From Paraburkholderia monticola (lineage in GTDB: Bacteria > Pseudomonadota > Gammaproteobacteria > Burkholderiales > Burkholderiaceae), in the NCBI RefSeq assembly GCF_001580545.1, contig NZ_LRBG01000037.1, positions 248,001 to 312,000 on the forward strand: a DNA stretch of 64,000 bases. Reading direction: 5' to 3'. The position numbers and the translations under genes are program-made. The notes below the pieces were generated by a model. It ran no database searches. It was not told the origin of the DNA and saw only the letters and a program-made list of their open reading frames with translations. Numbering within the stretch: position 1 is the stretch's first letter; the number at the start of each line of letters is the position of its first letter. Shown here one piece after another: positions 37,165-45,540 of this stretch.

Positions 37165-37457
37165 TAGCGCTGTTGTCCCGGCGGGCTGCGGAAGGCCAAT
37201 TCGCTTCACTCCGAAGCAAATGAACAGCATGCTGTTTATCGGCCTCGCAGCCCTTCCCCATTACTTTGACGTCGTGCGCGGCATTCTCTTTTTCTTCGGG
37301 ATGCAGACGCGGGGATGAGCAGAGCTTCGGGGGTTGCCCCGTACATTGCGTAAGGTCGAACCCAGCAAAAAATGTTTTAAATGCGCGGTAACAACAGGCC
37401 AGACCTTTTCGGTCAAGTTATTACCAGCAGAACGAAGTAGAGGAAAATCCGGAGAAT

Positions 37458-37478
37458 GGGGCTCCTGTTTTGAGCCCC
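37458..37478 (-). terminator. terminator-like hairpin after Mn catalase
   Basis: GGGGCTC and GAGCCCC arms (7 bp, perfect) with a 7-nt loop, 9 bp beyond the Mn catalase stop on the minus strand. The following T-run is weak. Confidence 0.6.
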
Positions 37479-37486
37479 TGCGACTC

Positions 37487-38362
37487 TCACTTCACGGCTT
37501 CTCCCACACCGAGGTCAGCGCCAGTCATCGGGTCAGAGGAAGTGTCCGACGCCGTACGCGAAGCCATGGCTCGAAGAACCTCGGCGTCGTCGGCACTCAC
37601 GTTCACGGTGGCCGTGCCGTCGCCACCGTCCACAGCCGGTTTCGGCGCTTCGACGAATTCCCAGTCGGGCCCCTCATTCCACGGACCTCGCGGAGCTCCG
37701 TCACTTGCGGACATTTTGTAATAGACGCTTGTAAATTCCGGGACACCGGGAAGCTTTCCCTGAGGAAAATTCGGCTGGATGGAATGGAGCGCTTTTTCAA
37801 ACGACTTCTGATGGGCGATTTCCCGCGTCATCAGAAAGCCCAGCGTTTCCTTGATGCCCGCGTCGTCGGTCACGTTCATTAGCCGTTCGTACACAATCTT
37901 GGCCCGCGCTTCCGCCGCAATATTGGAACGAAGGTCTGCGGTAGGCTCACCGATGGTATCGACATAGGCTGCTGACCACGGAACCCCAGCGGAATTGGTG
38001 AGTGCCGGGCCGCCCCCATACAGTAGCGCTGTGATATGGGAGTCGTTACCACCACCGGTCATGCCGCGATAGAGCTCAGCTTCACTTTCAACCGCTTCCG
38101 CTAGCTGACCCTTTGCCCCCTTGTTCAGCATCGCGACGATGGACCCGACGATTTCCAGATGGCTGAGTTCTTCCGTTGCAATGTCGAACAGGAGGTCCTT
38201 GCGACCAGGGTCATCTTCGCCCACAGCCTGAGTGAAATACCGGCATGCGGCGCCGAGCTCACCTTGTGGTCCGCCAAATTGCTCAAGCAGCAGATTTGCG
38301 AGGCCGGGATTAGGCGCGGAAACACGCACCGTGTATTGGAGGCGCTTGTTATGGACAAACAT
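37487..38362 (-). CDS. manganese catalase, full length
   Basis: A 291-residue non-haem di-manganese catalase (2 H2O2 to O2 plus 2 H2O). Metal-binding helices are visible in LLFDIATEELSHLE, IAAEARAKIVYERL and REIAHQKSFEKAL. The C-terminal ~100 residues form the family tail (PNFPQGKLPGVPEFTSVYY, then ASDTSSDPMTGADLG). AAAGGAGA lies seven bases before ATG 38362. A truncated copy lies at 5667-6140. The upstream region holds a long inverted repeat. With DUF892 and YqjD it points to oxidative-stress defence. Confidence 0.92.
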   Translation of the reverse strand: MFVHNKRLQYTVRVSAPNPGLANLLLEQFGGPQGELGAACRYFTQAVGEDDPGRKDLLFDIATEELSHLEIVGSIVAMLNKGAKGQLAEAVESEAELYRGMTGGGNDSHITALLYGGGPALTNSAGVPWSAAYVDTIGEPTADLRSNIAAEARAKIVYERLMNVTDDAGIKETLGFLMTREIAHQKSFEKALHSIQPNFPQGKLPGVPEFTSVYYKMSASDGAPRGPWNEGPDWEFVEAPKPAVDGGDGTATVNVSADDAEVLRAMASRTASDTSSDPMTGADLGVGEAVK

Positions 38363-38431
38363 GGTGTTCTCCTTTCAGAGCCCGGCAAGGACGGAGCACC
38401 GTTCATAACGCCAGGCAACAGGATTCGGAAG

Positions 38432-38470
38432 TTGTGAGAGCGGTGACGATGTCGCGCACCGCTTTCACAA
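38432..38470. promoter_or_regulatory. 14-bp inverted repeat upstream of Mn catalase
   Basis: TTGTGAGAGCGGTG and CACCGCTTTCACAA (13 of 14 bases complementary) separated by 11 bases, 70-108 bp before the Mn catalase start. It could be an operator for a dimeric regulator or a hairpin. Not attributable to a known regulator. Confidence 0.5.
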
Positions 38471-38712
38471 CGGAGGTCTCAGAAGGATGAGTTCTGGCGG
38501 AGGCGCGGCAAACGCACCGCACATGGGCAGGGAGACTGCGTCCTTGTTCCGCATGACGCGTTCCCGACACCATGCGTACGTCTCGAATATATTTTCTGGA
38601 TGGTCAGGACTTCGGGAATAGCCGTTGCGCGGTGATGTCGTCGAGATATCCGTGGGTCGCCTAGCGCCCTCTTCTCTTCTCCTTTTTCCACCCCCTTGTG
38701 AGAGAGCAAATC

Positions 38713-39207
38713 ATGACCGCAAAGACTGTGAAAGACCTGTTTATTCACTCGCTGTCCGACGTCTACAGCGCGGAGAAGCAACTGACCAAAGCGCTCCCGA
38801 AACTGGCACGGGCCTCGACGAATCCGGAATTGAAGTCGCTGTTCGAAACGCATCTGGAAGAAACGCACGGCCAAGTGGCGCGAATTGACCAGGTTGTCGA
38901 ATCCTGCGGTATCAAACTGAAGCGAATCAAGTGCGCCGCGATGGAAGGGCTTGTCGAGGAAGGCGGCGAAGTGATTGAGGAAATGGAGAAAGGACCCATT
39001 CTCGACCTCGCTCTCATCGGAGCAGCTCAAAAGGTCGAGCATTATGAAATCGCGACCTATGGAACGCTCGCTGCGCTGGCCGAAAAACTGGGCGAAGCTG
39101 CTGCCCGGAAACTGCTGCTCGACACACTCAAGGAAGAGAAGGCTGCCGATGAGAAGCTGACTGTGTTGGCGCAAGGAACCATCGTTGAAGAGGCAATGGC
39201 TCAGTAG
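38713..39207 (+). CDS. DUF892 (YciE/YciF-like) ferritin-like protein, copy 2
   Basis: A 164-residue paralogue of the protein at 28471-28965, sharing TVKDLFIHSLSDVYSAEKQL, MEGLVEEGGE and QKVEHYEIATYG. ATG 38713 gives the same length as copy 1; a GTG at 38698 would add five residues. It is divergent from Mn catalase, with about 350 bp between starts. A role in di-iron or oxidative stress chemistry is inferred from the fold only. Confidence 0.9.
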   Translation: MTAKTVKDLFIHSLSDVYSAEKQLTKALPKLARASTNPELKSLFETHLEETHGQVARIDQVVESCGIKLKRIKCAAMEGLVEEGGEVIEEMEKGPILDLALIGAAQKVEHYEIATYGTLAALAEKLGEAAARKLLLDTLKEEKAADEKLTVLAQGTIVEEAMAQ

Positions 39208-39411
39208 ACCTTGATGCATCTGAAGGCGGCTGATCTCTGGAGGACACGCCGCGTCTCAATCGTCGGAGTATCACAAAAACCGACTCGCGTAGCAGAGATG
39301 AGTCTCGATATTCGGCTTGACCGGGCGTCAGGCGAGTTGTCCTCAGGCGCGGTCCTCCGCCCCTGAGGCCCCCCGGACTGACGATCCCCCCGGCGTCCGG
39401 AATCCTATCGC

Positions 39412-39687
39412 TCAGCTTCCACCCGAGGCAGGGTCGGTAGCCGACGAAGGCGTGGCACTCCCCGCCTTCTTGTGCATCTTTTTGTGCGAACTCGTTGTTG
39501 CGGGTGCCATGGTATTAGCCCCTGACGCGCCTGAGACCGTATCGGTCGACCCACTAGAGTTTGGCTTGCTCATTCCTGTACCGCCTTGTCCTCCAGCGGC
39601 ACCGCCGCCTGCGCCTTGGGCGTACACGCTACCCGATATTCCAATTAACAGTACCGAAATTAAAAACCCTTTCGTCGTAACTCGCAT
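39412..39687 (-). CDS. small exported low-complexity protein
   Basis: A 91-residue protein. The signal peptide MRVTTKGFLISVLLIGISGS ends in VYAQ and is followed by a Gly/Ser/Thr/Ala-rich mature part with HKKMHKK. AGGGG precedes ATG 39687. It is periplasmic or extracellular and probably disordered. Function unknown. A second small exported protein lies 336 bp away on the other strand. Confidence 0.7.
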   Translation of the reverse strand: MRVTTKGFLISVLLIGISGSVYAQGAGGGAAGGQGGTGMSKPNSSGSTDTVSGASGANTMAPATTSSHKKMHKKAGSATPSSATDPASGGS

Positions 39688-40022
39688 GGCAGTCCCCTCA
39701 AGTACGAACCGGTCAACGCCGGCGGCGCCAATCCGTATGCTCGTGACCGCAATTCGCATACCGTGGGTCGGGGCCGGCAGCGTGGAACCTCCAAACGACG
39801 GAAACACCTGTTGCGAAGTGACAGAAAAAAGAAAAACAGGAGGCGACTATAACGCTACTCTGGCTGGTGGACGACGATGTATCTCTGCTTCGTGCGGGCA
39901 ATCTGCCTTGTCGCGCAGCGCGCGAGCAGCAAAATCGGGTTATATGCAGGGGTCGGGTATGACGCGTGCTGCGCCGTAGACGCGGCGTCGGCGCTCATTG
40001 CGCCACCGGACCGGAGACGACC

Positions 40023-40286
40023 ATGAAGCGGGTAGCGACGGTGTTGAGCGTGTTTTCGCTGATTGCCAGCACCTGCGCGTTCGCGCAGGCAAATAGCAAC
40101 AGTGCCAAGCCCACCGAGCAGGACCAGCAGGAAGCACAGCCCGGCACCGGTAGCCACGGCATGGATCGAGCCGCTGCTGCCGGCAGCAGCAAGGCGGCCA
40201 GCGGAACCTTGATGCACCAACGCGAAAAGGGAATGTCACCGCAGGGCGCGTCGGGGACCGACGCGACCGGCAGGATGAAACAATAA
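40023..40286 (+). CDS. small exported hydrophilic protein
   Basis: An 87-residue protein with a signal peptide (MKRVATVLSVFSLIASTCAF, cleavage after AQA) and a Gln/Ser/Gly/Ala-rich mature chain containing KASGTLMHQREKGMSPQGAS. GGAGA is six bases before ATG 40023. No domain known. Many Burkholderiaceae carry families of such short secreted proteins (memory). Confidence 0.7.
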   Translation: MKRVATVLSVFSLIASTCAFAQANSNSAKPTEQDQQEAQPGTGSHGMDRAAAAGSSKAASGTLMHQREKGMSPQGASGTDATGRMKQ

Positions 40287-40646
40287 AGAGGGGCGAGAAA
40301 TTGAGCGGTCGATGGGCGACCAGGATGCGTTCGTCCCCGCGGGCTTTTCTGAAGGCGTCAAACTCTTTTCGACGGCGTGGTGGTCGCCTGTGAGCAGCGC
40401 GAGCGCATCGGGCGAGTTCGATGCTGCGCGGGTGCCGGGAGTCGTCGCAGCGAGGACTGTTTTGGTCTCGGGAGTTAGGCGCGGTCGTTCGTGGCTGCAT
40501 CGTCGTTAACTAGGCATCGGTTGACTAAGCTGTGCCGCTCTCCCGCCATTTTGAGCACAACTGCTTGCGCTCAAAAATGGCAGCAGCAGATCTTGAAAGG
40601 CCCGAAACCCACTCGCGTGGCCCGTCGCTCGCACGACGACCCGCCC
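40287..40646. other. intergenic stretch without a gene
   Basis: No recognised gene. It separates the stress island from the low-oxygen locus and ends in a short tandem repeat. Confidence 0.4.
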
Positions 40647-40680
40647 GTTCGATCGTTCGATCGTTCGATCGATCGTTCGA
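40647..40680. repeat. GTTCGATC tandem repeat
   Basis: Three exact GTTCGATC units, then GATC and GTTCGA: 34 bp of a self-complementary octamer array. Dense GATC and TCGA sites. It may form hairpins or be slippage-prone. Confidence 0.8.
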
Positions 40681-40697
40681 CGCGAGTGCGACCGGGC

Positions 40698-40890
40698 GAG
40701 GCTGACTTCCCCCAGATAAATGTTTTCGCCCAATTGCATTAGCGCCAAGCGTTGCCGAGGGCATGACGGATTTCGAGTGGGTACAGGCCACTTCCCATGG
40801 CAGGACCTTCGAACCGGAAATCGCCGAGACCCATCCGAGATGCCAGACCAGTGACAGAATTGCTTCGGTCTACGACGGTCGCGCACCCCA
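40698..40890 (-). pseudogene. degenerate copy of the 4Fe-4S subunit gene 3' end
   Basis: This 190-bp stretch aligns base by base with 60657-60850, the C-terminal part of the ferredoxin-like subunit gene, in the same strand sense. The minus frame still reads LGENIYLGEVSLA against LGESVYLGEVRLV. Small indels break the frame. No other part of the Fe-S or molybdenum genes is present here. It marks an old duplication or rearrangement of the right-edge module. Confidence 0.75.
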
Positions 40891-40967
40891 CTTCGAGCAA
40901 TGGCTCGACCGAGGTCCGACAAAGCCATCACAACCTGTGCGGCCTGATCTGAAAAAATCGGCGCTGG

Positions 40968-40981
40968 TTGATCTACGTCAA
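40968..40981 (+). promoter_or_regulatory. FNR/Anr-type box before adhP
   Basis: TTGAT-ctac-GTCAA, 9 of 10 consensus bases of the FNR/Anr site TTGAT-N4-ATCAA. GATACT at 41003-41008 is a good -10, giving a start near 41015. The box is then centred about 41 bp upstream, which is class II activator position. It predicts anaerobic induction of the alcohol dehydrogenase gene. Confidence 0.75.
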
Positions 40982-41041
40982 TTGTGCCGTATCCGTGAAG
41001 AAGATACTGATCGCCACGGGCTCACCGTTCGGAGAATGATC

Positions 41042-42067
41042 ATGGTCCAACTTATGAAAGCTGCCGTCGTTCACGAATTCGGCGTTCCCCTCTCTATCGA
41101 AGAGGTCCCCGTCCCGACACCCGGGCGGGGACAGATTCTCGTCAACATCAAGGCGTCCGGGGTGTGTCACACGGATCTGCACGCGGCTGAAGGCGACTGG
41201 CCGATTAGGCCGACACTCCCCTTCATTCCCGGTCACGAAGGTGTCGGTTATGTCGCCGCCGTCGGCGAAGACGTCACTCATGTCAAGGAAGGCGATCGCG
41301 TCGGCGTGCCGTGGCTGTATACCGCGTGCGGTCATTGCGAGCATTGCCTCGGAGGATGGGAAACGCTGTGCCATGAGCAGCAGAATACCGGCTACTCGGT
41401 CAACGGCGCTTACGCCGAGTACGTTCTGGCCGATCCTAACTACGTTGGCCACCTGCCTTCGTCCGTTTCGTTCGAAGATATCGCACCGATCCTCTGCGCA
41501 GGCGTGACCGTGTACAAAGGCATTCGCATGACGGACACGCGGCCTGGTCAATGGATCACTATCTCAGGAATCGGGGGCCTAGGTCACGTCGCGGTTCAAT
41601 ACGCGATTGCAATGGGCCTGCGCGTGGCAGCGGTCGACATATCCGCCGACAAGCTTGCTCTCGCCCGCGAACTCGGCGCAACGCTCACGTTCGACGCTTC
41701 GCAATGCGACGCTGCTGCGGCGATTCAGAAGGAAATCGGCGGGACGCATGGCGTACTCGTCACAGCTGTATCGCGCAGCGCTTTCGCTCAGGCACTTGGC
41801 ATGGTGCGCCGGGGCGGAACTGTCGCCCTCAATGGGCTGCCGCCGGGTGACTTCCCTCTACCAATCTTCTCGACCGTACTCAATGGTATTACCGTGCGAG
41901 GTTCTATCGTTGGTACTCGCAAGGACTTGCAGGAATCCCTCGAATTCGCCGCGCAAGGCCGCGTTCGCGCTCGGATTCATCTCGATCTGCTGGACAATAT
42001 CAATCATGTTTTCGCCGAATTGAAGAATGGTCGCGTCGATGGCCGCATCGTGCTGAAGCTCGATTGA
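41042..42067 (+). CDS. adhP: zinc-dependent alcohol dehydrogenase, AdhP type
   Basis: A 341-residue medium-chain zinc alcohol dehydrogenase. The catalytic zinc Cys is in SGVCHTDLHAAEGDW, followed by GHEGVGYV. Four structural-zinc cysteines are in CGHCEHCLGGWETLC, and the NAD loop is GIGGLGHVAVQYA. It closely matches AdhP/AdhA, which interconverts ethanol (primary alcohols) and aldehyde with NAD. ATG 41042 has GGAG seven bases upstream, and the long N-terminal extension to 40763 belongs to the degenerate Fe-S copy. An FNR box and -10 lie just before it. A role in fermentative NADH disposal under low oxygen is inferred. Confidence 0.93.
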   Translation: MVQLMKAAVVHEFGVPLSIEEVPVPTPGRGQILVNIKASGVCHTDLHAAEGDWPIRPTLPFIPGHEGVGYVAAVGEDVTHVKEGDRVGVPWLYTACGHCEHCLGGWETLCHEQQNTGYSVNGAYAEYVLADPNYVGHLPSSVSFEDIAPILCAGVTVYKGIRMTDTRPGQWITISGIGGLGHVAVQYAIAMGLRVAAVDISADKLALARELGATLTFDASQCDAAAAIQKEIGGTHGVLVTAVSRSAFAQALGMVRRGGTVALNGLPPGDFPLPIFSTVLNGITVRGSIVGTRKDLQESLEFAAQGRVRARIHLDLLDNINHVFAELKNGRVDGRIVLKLD

Positions 42068-42865
42068 ACGGCGCAATCGACAACAAATAGAATGGACGCG
42101 AACGCCAGAGCGGATCGAGTCCTTTCCACATATGACGCGTAGAAGGATCCTTTCGGGGCAGACCGTGAAAGAGGTCCGTCGGGATACGCATGTATCGCTC
42201 ATCGACCGTGCGGCGTCATGGTCATGCGCCAGCCGTTCGATGCGAAGACCATCGGGCCGCGAGATCAGGTGTCCCCTCAAGCTCTGCAGCGGTCGAGCCG
42301 CACCGCGACCACCATCACCGCGGCGAATGATCCGTCGGCGCTCCAAAATGGTATGCCGGGGGTGCTTTCACGTTGAATTGTTCGCGACGCAATAGCGAAG
42401 AGGACATACGTTTGTTCAAAAAACGGACGGATCTTGGGTGCCCTTAGTGAAACGGTGCCAGGCGGGGAAGCGTTCGGCGAGCCGTTTGCGATAGAGGGAG
42501 GCGCGCTGAAAGTGTCACTTGAGCGCGAAGTGCTGCGGATCATGGAAAGCGGGACGGACTATCTATATAGGACCGAAGCTCGATAAGAAAACCCGTGTGC
42601 ATTCAGGATCGCGGAAGCCGTGCATGCGTCGCTTGCGTTCGCGGGTGGGCAGAGGACCGTTTTCAGCACGGTTATAAGTCCGCGCGCTGGCTTTGACGAA
42701 GACGTGCTTGACGTTAGCCAGTGCGGGAATCTCGGTTATCGCGGCCAGACTATCGCCGTCGGATGAATAATCCCCAGATGGGAAATTACGGCCGGCATTG
42801 ACACCAGACAGCTAGCGTAGCTGGTCGGTCAGGATCTTGCGCAGCGCTCAGCACACGAGGCAAGC
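42068..42865. other. gene-poor region with IS debris
   Basis: No intact gene. A plus-strand run near 42432-42583 (ETVPGGEAFGEPFAIEGG, LKVSLEREVLRIMESG) looks protein-like but has no start and no recognised family. The rest is unassignable and leads into an IS6-type scrap. Confidence 0.4.
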
Positions 42866-42960
42866 ACGCGCTTGAAAAACCGCTTCGCCGCAGCCTTTCG
42901 CGGCGCCGCCATAGCAGGATATCGAGTTCAGCACCGTGCTGATCGACGGCGCGTCACAAC
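42866..42960 (-). pseudogene. IS6-type transposase scrap
   Basis: The minus strand reads RAVDQHGAELDILLWRRRE then shifts frame to ..RSGFSSA where KAAAKRFFKR is expected. It is the same transposase segment as at 25665-25751. Non-functional. Confidence 0.65.
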
Positions 42961-43026
42961 AGGTGAGCTCGCTGACGCTTGACCGAACAACGCCTACGCG
43001 GTGCGGAGAAGCACAAGATGGCGAAC

Positions 43027-44748
43027 TTAGGGCGTCGATCCCCGCACGGCCCCGGGTGCTTGCTGTGCCTGCCATGCCGCGACCGCCCGATCCAGATTGA
43101 AGAACATCCGGTCGCGCCCGAGTGTCTCGCCGAGCGGTGAACGCTGCACCATTGCCAGTACGCCCGGGTTGAGACCCACGAGCCAGAGCGTTATGCCTTG
43201 CTGGCGCAGCTCCTTTTCCGCTTCCGTCAGCATCTTGAGCGCCGTGTACTCGAGGTCAAATACGGCGCGCAGATGGAGCACGACGATGCGGGGATGAGTT
43301 TGCTCGATCAGCGTACGGATCTTCTCGCCGATGTGCGTGGCGTTGGCAAAAAAAATGCGCCCTTCCGGCCTCAACAACAGGAGGTCGGGAAAAGCCTCAT
43401 CGTCGGGGTGCTCCGCGGATACAGGGCGGAACACGTTCGTGCCAGGCTTGCGGCGCAGCACATATACCGGTGGATCGGACGTCTGGTGAGCGAGCGCCAG
43501 GAGCGACACGACAATGGCGACGAGGATGCCCGGCAGGGTTCCGAAAAGCACGACGCCGCAGACCGCAACCAGCGCCCACACGAACTCCGTGCGCCGCACA
43601 GCGACAATCGCGCGAAATTCCGAGGGCTTGATCAGGCCGATCGAATAAACGATAACAACCGCTGCCAGCGTGGCGTGCGGCATCAGTCCGATGAAGGGCG
43701 CAAGCAGCAGCATCGTGCCCAGTGTGACGGCAGCCGTGACCAGTTCGGCAAGCTGGCTGCGGGCGCCCACAAGACGGTTCACGGCGGTCTGGGTCGTTCC
43801 TCCGCCCGCCGGCATGGAGCCCAGCAGCGCGCCTCCCACATTGGCAAAACCGATCGCCAGCAACTCCCGATTCGCCTGTGGCGCAGGTTCTCCGCTCTCA
43901 ACGAACGCTCGCCCGGCCGCGATCGTTTCGGTAAAGCTCATTAGCGCAATCCCCGCGGCAGCTGGCCCAAGCGACGCCACAAGCGACAGGTCGGGCATGG
44001 TGACGGAAGGGAAGCCCGTCGGCACATGGCCGACAATGTCAACCCCGTGAAACTGCAGGCCGAGCAGGCTCACGCTGGCGATCCCGCACGCTACCGCGAT
44101 TAGCGGCGCGGGGGCCCGTGGAAAGAAATGCTCGATTGCCACCAGAATGCCAACCGTAATCGCGCCCACAACGACTGTCGCCACTGACGCGTGCGGAATA
44201 CCCATGACCGTGGCCAGCACGTTGTGGAAAAACGACCCCTTGGGAAAGTGAATGCCGAGCAGCTTCGGCAACTGGTCCAGCACGATGACGACCGCGACAC
44301 CGGCCTTGAATCCGGTCAGCACAGGATCGGAAATAAAGTCGGCAACGAATCCGAACCGCAGGAGCGCGGCTAGCGCGAGGATGGCTCCGACCAGTAACGT
44401 CAGCGTTGCAGAGGCTCTAAGCAGGTCTGCCGTCCCTCCATGCGGGACCACCCGGGCGAGGGTCGCTGCGGCGAGGATGGCGATCGTTGCGCTGGTGCTC
44501 ACGCTGAGCGGCCGCGACGATCCCAGGAACGCGTAGATCACCATCGGAAGGAAGGCCGTATACAGCCCGACCTGCACGGGCAGCCCCGCGACAGTCGCGT
44601 ATGCCAGGGCCTTCGGAAGAACGACCGCCGCAGCGGTCACCCCGGCAATGATATCGGGCTTGAGCCACTCCTTCTGATAGTCGCGGACCCACTCAAGCAC
44701 CGGGATGCGAAAGCCGCCAGCGGAATGCGTTGATGAATCGTGTCCCAT
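43027..44748 (-). CDS. SulP family anion transporter with STAS domain
   Basis: A 573-residue SulP/SLC26 permease. WLKPDIIAGVTAAAVVLPKA is the family start, and YGLYTAF-like GLYTAFLPMVIYAFLGSSR plus the SVSTSATIAIL core segment follow. About 10-12 helices end near residue 430 and a cytoplasmic STAS domain covers ~455-560. Members carry sulfate, bicarbonate or dicarboxylates. Substrate not assignable. ATG 44748 or 44754 are both possible. It lies in the low-oxygen locus between adhP and a K+ channel gene. Confidence 0.9.
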   Translation of the reverse strand: MGHDSSTHSAGGFRIPVLEWVRDYQKEWLKPDIIAGVTAAAVVLPKALAYATVAGLPVQVGLYTAFLPMVIYAFLGSSRPLSVSTSATIAILAAATLARVVPHGGTADLLRASATLTLLVGAILALAALLRFGFVADFISDPVLTGFKAGVAVVIVLDQLPKLLGIHFPKGSFFHNVLATVMGIPHASVATVVVGAITVGILVAIEHFFPRAPAPLIAVACGIASVSLLGLQFHGVDIVGHVPTGFPSVTMPDLSLVASLGPAAAGIALMSFTETIAAGRAFVESGEPAPQANRELLAIGFANVGGALLGSMPAGGGTTQTAVNRLVGARSQLAELVTAAVTLGTMLLLAPFIGLMPHATLAAVVIVYSIGLIKPSEFRAIVAVRRTEFVWALVAVCGVVLFGTLPGILVAIVVSLLALAHQTSDPPVYVLRRKPGTNVFRPVSAEHPDDEAFPDLLLLRPEGRIFFANATHIGEKIRTLIEQTHPRIVVLHLRAVFDLEYTALKMLTEAEKELRQQGITLWLVGLNPGVLAMVQRSPLGETLGRDRMFFNLDRAVAAWQAQQAPGAVRGSTP

Positions 44749-44922
44749 AATCACGCGGACTCCCTATTGTCATCAAATCCCCAGACGGTGTGCGCAGGTC
44801 GTTCCACTGATACCGGATGCGTCTGCGAATCTGGCGCCGGAGGAGACGGTGGCATCGTCGACAGAGGGAGCGTTGCCCTCTTCAAGCGGGCATGTAGCCT
44901 GCGCAGCCTCTTACACTACACT

Positions 44923-45130
44923 TCATCCCGACTCGCCGATAACGGACCTCCGTCTTGCGTTGGGGCTCGCGCGCTTGCGCGCCGCATGTTCCGCTTCGGT
45001 CTGGTCGGAGCATGCGAACGTAAAGGTAGCGATGGCCTCGTCGAAGACGGCGCTCTTGCCGGGATATCCGCCGATCCCGGAGGGTCCCCCGGAGCGCGTG
45101 AGGGGATACTGGACCATGTGCCTTTGACGC
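44923..45130 (-). pseudogene. DUF2252 C-terminal remnant
   Basis: The minus frame reads IGGYPGKSAVFDEAIATFTF then ACSDQTEAEHAARKRAS. This matches the C-terminus of DUF2252 proteins (IAGYLGKSDAFDEAIAEFA.AYADQTERDHAAL). Upstream LRQRHMVQ resembles the YVRQL.DMK strand after a deletion, and the remaining ~350 residues are missing. DUF2252 genes are common in Burkholderia low-oxygen loci (memory). Confidence 0.65.
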
Positions 45131-45540
45131 AACGGAAATCAGGTTCGGCAGTCGCCACTCGTCAACTCCCAGCAAGATGGACCGGGTCCAGACCGTTGCG
45201 AGGTGGCTGACAGCTACCGCGCAGGTTGCGCGGACACTTCTTACGAAGATTCTTGCACGCGTTGCGAGGCTCCGCACCCGAAAGATAGTCTGTGACGCCC
45301 GGAAGGGGCCCACATCCGGCCTGCTCGCCTCCGCCAACCGGCTGCACAGCGTGTCCACTCGTAAGGTCGCCTCCTGTGTGAAACTTCCTTCCTGACGGGC
45401 AGTGAGCAGGTCCAAAACGTCACCGCGACCAGTCGGGCGCCCATGCCGTACGTTACCCGCCATGAGGCCAGCCGGTGGAGCGTGACCGCGCCAGGACAGG
45501 CGGCGGACCACCCTCAGATCGCGCTTGTCGAGCACCTGCT
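45131..45540. other. stretch without a recognisable gene
   Basis: The minus frame from 45544 is open for 220 codons but is R/S-rich with no family likeness and contains the DUF2252 scrap in another frame, so it is treated as non-coding. It may hold further DUF2252 decay. Confidence 0.4.

Noticed and set aside
37220..37318. 32-residue hydrophobic frame downstream of YihY
   Set aside because: Too short, no ribosome site and no recognised relative.
40763..41041. N-terminal extension of the alcohol dehydrogenase
   Set aside because: It reads antisense through the degenerate Fe-S gene copy and across the FNR promoter; a good ribosome site precedes ATG 41042.
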